Positions 8,061 through 12,577 of a stretch of 12,577 bases of DNA are shown here, piece by piece. Below the pieces are notes generated by a model, which saw only the letters and a program-made list of their open reading frames with translations, did no database searches and had not been told where the DNA came from. The position numbers were made by a program, and so were the translations under genes. Source of the stretch: Oehlia diaphana (taxonomy: Eukaryota > Glomeromycota > Glomeromycetes > Glomerales > Glomeraceae); the NCBI GenBank assembly GCA_003833135.1, contig QZLH01000009.1, positions 45,793 through 58,369 of the forward strand, read 5' to 3'. Each line of letters begins with the position of its first letter. Position 1 is the first letter of the stretch.

Positions 8061-10362
8061 ATGGCAAATAGTATAAATGTTAACACAGACACAGATGAAT
8101 CAATTCGATGGATCGAGGATGGAATTAAAAATCGTTACATAAATTATCATGATTATAGTGAATTTCAAAATCAAGAATTTGTAGGTAAAGGAGGATTTGG
8201 TAATGTGTATAAAACAAATTGGAAGGGTTCCGATACCGTTGTTGCACTAAAATCTTTTAAAGGTACTTGTATTATGAAAGAAATAGTTAATGAGGTAAAT
8301 GATTAGAATAAAAAATATCATTTAATATTTGTCAAAAAATAAGTAATATTAATGTATAACAAATATTTTTCTTTATTATTTTTATAGTTACAATTATTAC
8401 AGGAGGTTCATTTTCACGCAAATATTATTAAATTTTTTGGCATTACTAAAAGAAAAAGTAAGTAATCATCAACATCAATAAGGCCCACTCTGCAGTGCTT
8501 ATTTGGTTATCAGAACGTCCCGGTATTTACGGTGTATGCGCTATTTTTTTTCATTTTTTTTTTTTACAAACAATTCCTTTCTTCTAATTACAAAGTCCAT
8601 ATTACTTGTATATTATCTTCAATAAGTGTTGTATCATATTAAATGAAATTTAATTATTAATAATAAATATATTATCATATTTCAGATAATGAGGATAGTA
8701 TTGATCCAGATTACTTATTTATTCTTGAATATGCTGATAGTGGTACGTTGAGGGATTATTTAAAAGAAAATTTCAGTAAATTAGATTTGAGTACAAAGTT
8801 ACAATTTGCTATACAAATTTCTGATGCGGTCTCATGTTTACATCAAAAGAATATCATTCATCGTGATTTGGTAAGTATTTTGTTTTTGATTTTTATTCAA
8901 ATATTGAACATATTATTGATATTTAATTTTTTTAATTTTTTAATTTATAAAAATAGCATTCAAAGAATATATTAGTTCATCAGAATAAGGTCAAATTAGC
9001 GGATTTTGGTCTTTCACGTAGATTGGCTGAAGTATCAAATTCTGTCAAGGGAGTTATTGGAATGTTGCCTTATATTGATCCATTACTTTTTAAAGATCAA
9101 AAAGAACCAAAAGAACAAACCAATAATGAACAGCATTATAAGGCAAACAAGAAATCAGATGTATATAGTGTCGGCGTGCTTCTATGGGAGGTATCGTCTG
9201 GACGATTACCGTTTGAATCTTATTATTCACACACGTTAATTACGGAACTTCAAAATGGGAAAAGAGAAAGTCCAGTACCTGGGATGCCCGATAAATATGT
9301 TGAAGTTTATACAAGTAAAATATTATTTATTTTTATAATATTGATAATTTATTCTTAATAACTTATTATTCGTAATATTTACAACGCTGGTCGTTCCTTA
9401 TCATTTATGTTATAATCTAATTCCCTTTATTATTTAATTTTAAAATTATTTTAGGTTGCTGGCAGTGTAATCCAGAAGATAGACCAGACATTCATCAAGT
9501 ATTTTCAGACCTAAAATCACTAGAGAATAAAAATGAAAATTTGAAATGTAATAATAGAGACGATAATCTTTGTTCATGGGTTACTAATACTAATTCATTA
9601 CAAATTAAACATCCTGAAAGTAATACTATGGAGATAGATGGAAGTTCATTTAATTTCGATTGTCACAAAAAACTTATTAACAAACTTTTCTTATTATATG
9701 AAAAATTTCTTCAAGGAGGGATTGATAAAGACAATTATATTCAGTTAATTAAACAATATATTACGCCAAATAACAAGAATGAGAATGAAATAATGAATTA
9801 TTTTTTGGATAATATGAATAAACGACAAAATATTATTCTTCTTGGTGATTTTTTTCGACATGGAATAGGGATCGAAAAAGATGAAAATAAAGCATTTGAA
9901 TTATATAAAACAGCGGCCGAAAAGGGTAATATTAAGTCAACATATCAACTTGGAGAATGCTATTTTTATGGAGTTGGAGTTAAAAAAAATGTGATTAAGG
10001 CATTTGAATTGTACGAAAATGCGGCTGAGAAAGGTGACGTTAACGCGTTAAATAATCTTGCGTATTGCTACCAACATGGAATTGGCATTATAAAAGATGA
10101 GATTAAAGCATTTAAATTATATAAAGAAGCAGCCGAAAAAGGTGATATTATTTCGATGAATAATCTTGGAGAATGTTATCAACATGGAATTGGGACCGTA
10201 AAAGATGAAATTAAAGCATTTGAATTATATAAAGAATTAGTTGAGAAAGGGCATGTATATTCAATATATGATCTTGGGTATTGTTATGAAAATGGAGTAG
10301 GAACTGAAAAAGATGAAATTAAAGCGCTTAAATTATATGAAGAATATGAAAATAAGTTATAG
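8061..10362 (+). CDS. TKL-type protein kinase fused to five C-terminal Sel1 repeats, five exons
   Basis: Exons: 8061-8294, 8388-8457, 8686-8870, 8957-9314 and 9455-10362 (584 residues, stop TAG). Exon phases agree and every junction restores kinase sequence. Kinase domain about 35-300: Gly loop GKGGFGNVYK (42-51), Lys64 in VALK, alpha-C Glu78, HRD 160-162, Asn167, DFG 179-181, DVYSVGVLLWE, and SCWQCNPEDRP spanning the last junction. The APE motif is replaced by IDP in MLPYIDP, a change I recognise from other Glomeromycotina kinases. A linker of about 100 residues leads to five 36-residue Sel1 repeats (407-584). All catalytic residues are present, so it should be active. Known: Sel1 repeats form TPR-like superhelices that bind partner proteins. 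Inference: a signalling kinase whose tail picks the partner. The start is the first ATG of the frame, in an AAAAAATGG context. An AG 15 nt inside exon 2 (before GAGGTT) could give a five-residue shorter isoform. Confidence 0.9.
8295..8387 (+). other. Intron 1 of the kinase-Sel1 gene (93 nt, phase 0)
   Basis: Donor GTAAAT after GAG (Glu78), acceptor TTTTTATAG. Without splicing the frame stops at 8304. It occupies the same alpha-C position as the intron of the divergent kinase. Confidence 0.88.
8458..8685 (+). other. Intron 2 of the kinase-Sel1 gene (228 nt, phase 1)
   Basis: Donor GTAAGT, acceptor ATTTCAG. It joins GITKRK to NNEDSIDPDYLFILEYADSG. It is about twice as long as the other introns and contains a GC-richer segment at 8480-8550 plus the 10-mer AGGCCCACTC that also occurs at 3406-3415, which suggests an inserted repeat. 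Confidence 0.85.
8871..8956 (+). other. Intron 3 of the kinase-Sel1 gene (86 nt, phase 0)
   Basis: Donor GTAAGT directly after HRDL, acceptor AAAAATAG before HSKNIL. It splits the catalytic loop. The divergent kinase has no intron here. Confidence 0.9.
9315..9454 (+). other. Intron 4 of the kinase-Sel1 gene (140 nt, phase 1)
   Basis: Donor GTAAAA in VEVYTS, acceptor ATTTTAG before GTTGCTGG. The join gives VYTSCWQCNPEDRP, the conserved kinase C-lobe CW..P..RP motif, which confirms the frame. Confidence 0.9.
9826..10359 (+). repeat. Five tandem 108-nt Sel1 repeat units (coding)
   Basis: Units at 9826-9933, 9934-10041, 10042-10149, 10150-10257 and 10258-10359. The pattern is about LG-CY--GIG--KDEIKAFELYKEAAEKG every 36 residues. 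Units 3 and 4 are the most alike at DNA level, sharing CAACATGGAATTGG and AAAGATGA(A/G)ATTAAAGCATTT, which fits recent unit duplication. The last unit is slightly shortened at the stop. Confidence 0.9.
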
Positions 10363-10568
10363 TAATTATTTCTTAATAGATTTTGATATTTTAACATTTA
10401 TTTGAAATATGTGTGGGACATTTTATAGAATGACGTATTTAGGGAAATCAGGTTTTAAGAGAATTATGTTGTAGCATTTTTAATAGAACTTTACAGTAAT
10501 TAGAATCAGAAAATATAATTTAATGAAAATAAGTAAGTATTTCATGTAATGATGTTTTACATTAAGTA

Positions 10569-10574
10569 AATAAA
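10569..10574 (+). terminator. Candidate polyadenylation signal of the kinase-Sel1 gene
   Basis: AATAAA about 207 nt after the stop codon, followed by an A-run. Plausible 3' end, but not distinctive in such AT-rich DNA. Confidence 0.3.
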
Positions 10575-11628
10575 AAAACATTTGTATTAATTTTTCATCA
10601 TAACATAATTCGGCGTAACAAAATGGAATTATTTTTACTTCTTTGTCGGTATGTTTAAGTTCGATGTCTTAAAATTTTTTTTTTTTCAAAATTACCGATC
10701 TAAAATGTATATTAATTCGTTTTTATTAAAATTATTGTTTCGTATATACTGTATTAATCCGTCTACGCGTTGAGATTTAATATCAAACGTATCCTATTGC
10801 TATTAGATTTTGAGTATTTTATTCGCACGGTAGATGAATAGTTAATTAATTATACGAAGTTCGCGATTTTTGAGCAGAAATTTTTTAATAAATAAAATAC
10901 ATTGACATATATTTTAATAGGTTTTGTTCAATATATATACATATGTTTCTTTTCTTTGGTGTGTTATTAATGTTATTAATTAATCATTTGTAATTCAATC
11001 AGGTAAAATTCTTACTGCTTCCTCAATATAGAGATAAATGATTGTATTATTGAAAAGGAATGATGTAATTTGAATAAATAATTTAACACCATATGTTTAA
11101 TCGTATTTATTTATTATAAAATAATTAACTTCAAAAATTATGTCGGTAAAGGAGTCTTAATTTCTTATATGTTATATAAAGGATGAATTTGGAATCAATT
11201 CTAGATTTGGCGAAACGCTCAATTCAAATTCGGATTATCAAAATTTTTTTTTTTTGGAAAGAAAAGTAGTCAATATGACAGATTACATAGAGGAATATAA
11301 GTAAAGATATAACATCCAATCTGATACACTTCATATTGAACGCTCACCGATAGCGGACCCACCTTTCATAAAAGTGAACTACCACCTAAGAGGAATTAAG
11401 TCGCTAGGATAGAAATACAATCAAGGGATTTTGAAAATTACATTAACATAATAGAGAACGAAAAATTAATAAATTCGTATTTGTTTCATTAAAAGTGTCA
11501 CACGTAAATATTGTCAGAGGCATGCAAATAACGGTGTTTGTTTCGATAATGATGGCGTTTGGCGCTTAAAGAAAATATCAAGTTGGTTTAGGAAAGGCAA
11601 CCACATCGTATTAACAGTTAAGGTTAGG
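10575..11628. other. Gene-free AT-rich stretch
   Basis: No coding region, RNA gene or clear repeat is supported. T-runs occur at 10675-10685 and 11246-11255. A GC-richer patch at about 11340-11410 has no open frame of note. Confidence 0.4.
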
Positions 11629-11738
11629 TCATTTCACCGACAGACGTTTCACCGACACCTAAATGTCACATACATATCACGTGATAAATATGCGTTATAC
11701 ATCACGCCCAAGTACTGAAACGTCTGTCGGTGAAATGA
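11629..11738. mobile_element. 110-bp MITE-like element with perfect 22-bp terminal inverted repeats
   Basis: The left arm at 11629-11650 (TCATTTCACCGACAGACG plus TTTC) and the right arm at 11717-11738 are exact reverse complements over 22 bp. Inside the left end the word TTTCACCGACA is repeated (11632-11642 and 11648-11658). A 12-bp palindrome TATCACGTGATA (11675-11686) sits almost exactly at the centre. The arms are GC-rich compared with the surroundings. No clear target-site duplication is seen at the borders and no protein is encoded. The symmetry suggests a non-autonomous DNA element or a fold-back unit; the family is not recognised. Confidence 0.7.
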
Positions 11739-12202
11739 ACGGTTCCCTTGAAAATGATCACATGTTCTCCCTGTAAATTTGAGCGTCACCACTCTTCATA
11801 TAATTTTATCGCAACAGATTTTAAAAATTTAACTATAGTTCAAAATGTCAATACTAACATTGTTAATGATCATGGTAAATGTTGGCTGCCATGATGGTTC
11901 ATAGGCTGTAAAAGGTTGTGACTTATTGTGACTTATTTGCCGTAGGGTTGTAACTTTGTGCTGTAATAACTGTAATAGATGGTAACACGTCAAAATGGGT
12001 GTAGTGTCCGAAATGGATGTAATTTTGATGAATACTAATGAATTAAGTTTTTATTTGACGGTAAATTGATTACTTGTGACATGCGCATCAGACCGATAGT
12101 AAATGTGATGTCAATCACAAATTATTGATCACACTAAATTGAAATACAACCAATAACAACTTACGGCATAATTTATTTTGGTGACAATTAATTTCACATA
12201 TG
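11739..12202. other. Gene-free stretch with a G/T-rich plus strand
   Basis: No gene supported. From about 11880 to 12050 the plus strand is G/T-rich with recurring TGTAA and TTGTGACTTA words; TTGTGACTTA is tandemly duplicated at 11916-11925 and 11926-11935. A small inverted repeat TGTGAT..ATCACA lies near 12104-12119. Confidence 0.4.
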
Positions 12203-12238
12203 TAAAAGATTATTCCGAAATAAAAGGTTATTCCGATG
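12203..12238. repeat. Two tandem 18-bp units
   Basis: TAAAAGATTATTCCGAAA (12203-12220) is followed directly by TAAAAGGTTATTCCGATG (12221-12238), with 15 of 18 bases identical. Confidence 0.7.
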
Positions 12239-12261
12239 GTATCATAGCTAGAGATAGAAAC

Positions 12262-12330
12262 TCTGAACTGATAATATTGAGTGAACTGACTTGAGCCGGC
12301 CGGTTCCATAATATGATTTGTCAGTTCAGA
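12262..12330. repeat. Inverted repeat with CCGGCCGG near its centre
   Basis: TCTGAACTGA (12262-12271) and TCAGTTCAGA (12321-12330) are perfect 10-bp inverted arms. Imperfect pairing continues inward (ATAATATT against AATATGAT), and the palindrome CCGGCCGG (12296-12303) lies close to the middle. It may be a small fold-back repeat. Confidence 0.55.
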
Positions 12331-12393
12331 ACTACAGCAAAATTCAAAATCAATTTCATAACTCTGGACAAGTATAATCACGTGTAGGGATTG

Positions 12394-12471
12394 GAATCGA
12401 TTCTACCAAAATCGAATTAATCGAAAATCGAATCGTATCTGTAGAATCGATTAATCGAATCTAAAAATCGA
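12394..12471. repeat. AATCGA-rich repeat cluster with inverted arms
   Basis: AATCGA occurs seven times (12395, 12410, 12419, 12426, 12445, 12453, 12466). GAATCGATTCTAC (12394-12406) pairs with GTAGAATCGATT (12441-12452) over 12 bp. It is preceded by TCACGTGT at 12379-12386. It could be the edge of a longer element that leaves the window. Confidence 0.6.
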
Positions 12472-12577
12472 ATCTCAATAAATCAATTTTTTTTATATTA
12501 TGGCGCAATAAAAGTAGTCATGTCATTTCTATAACTACGTTACGGTAAAAAAAATAATATCGGAATTATCAAAATTG

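Noticed and set aside
9006..9239. 77-codon plus-strand frame within the kinase-Sel1 gene
   Set aside because: Out-of-frame shadow of exon 4, which carries DFG and the C-lobe in the real frame.
12115..12381. 88-codon minus-strand open frame
   Set aside because: Runs through a tandem repeat and an inverted repeat; no protein features.

Overview
The window reads as fungal nuclear DNA from an arbuscular mycorrhizal fungus, most likely Rhizophagus irregularis or a close relative. The base composition is very AT-rich with many A/T homopolymers. The genes use short GT-AG introns (86-228 nt, donors GTAAGT or GTAAAN) and the standard genetic code. The three proteins belong to families that are strongly expanded in these fungi: BTB adaptors, tyrosine-kinase-like (TKL) kinases with an N-terminal CxxC pair, and kinases fused to Sel1 repeats. 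The species assignment is inferred from recognising these families, not from a database search.

There are three intact genes. (1) A single-exon BTB-BACK-SPRY protein lies on the minus strand at 1876-3270. (2) A two-exon TKL kinase with a Cys-knuckle N-terminus lies on the minus strand at 6028-7237. (3) A five-exon TKL kinase fused to five Sel1 repeats lies on the plus strand at 8061-10362. Genes 2 and 3 are head to head across about 820 bp. They share a phase-0 intron right after the alpha-C glutamate, so they are probably old paralogues. I rebuilt the gene 3 reading frame across four introns; it stays open for 584 codons.

Between and around the genes the DNA is mostly repeat-derived. At 4317-4693 there are decayed minus-strand pieces of a second SPRY-type C-terminus, one clearly alignable to the intact gene. 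At 4873-5210 there is a fold-back element built from degenerate ATCCCGA units. At 11629-11738 there is a compact 110-bp element with perfect 22-bp inverted termini and a CACGTG palindrome near its centre. Smaller inverted or tandem repeats occur at 1-109, 12203-12238, 12262-12330 and 12394-12471. No rRNA, tRNA, CRISPR array or intact transposase gene was seen.

The likely biology is signalling: kinases with protein-interaction tails and a probable cullin-3 adaptor, in a repeat-rich, paralogue-generating region. Nothing here demands a wholly new system. The more unusual points are the tandem SPRY relics, the two symmetrical fold-back elements, and the recurrence of TCACGTGA palindromes in non-coding DNA.
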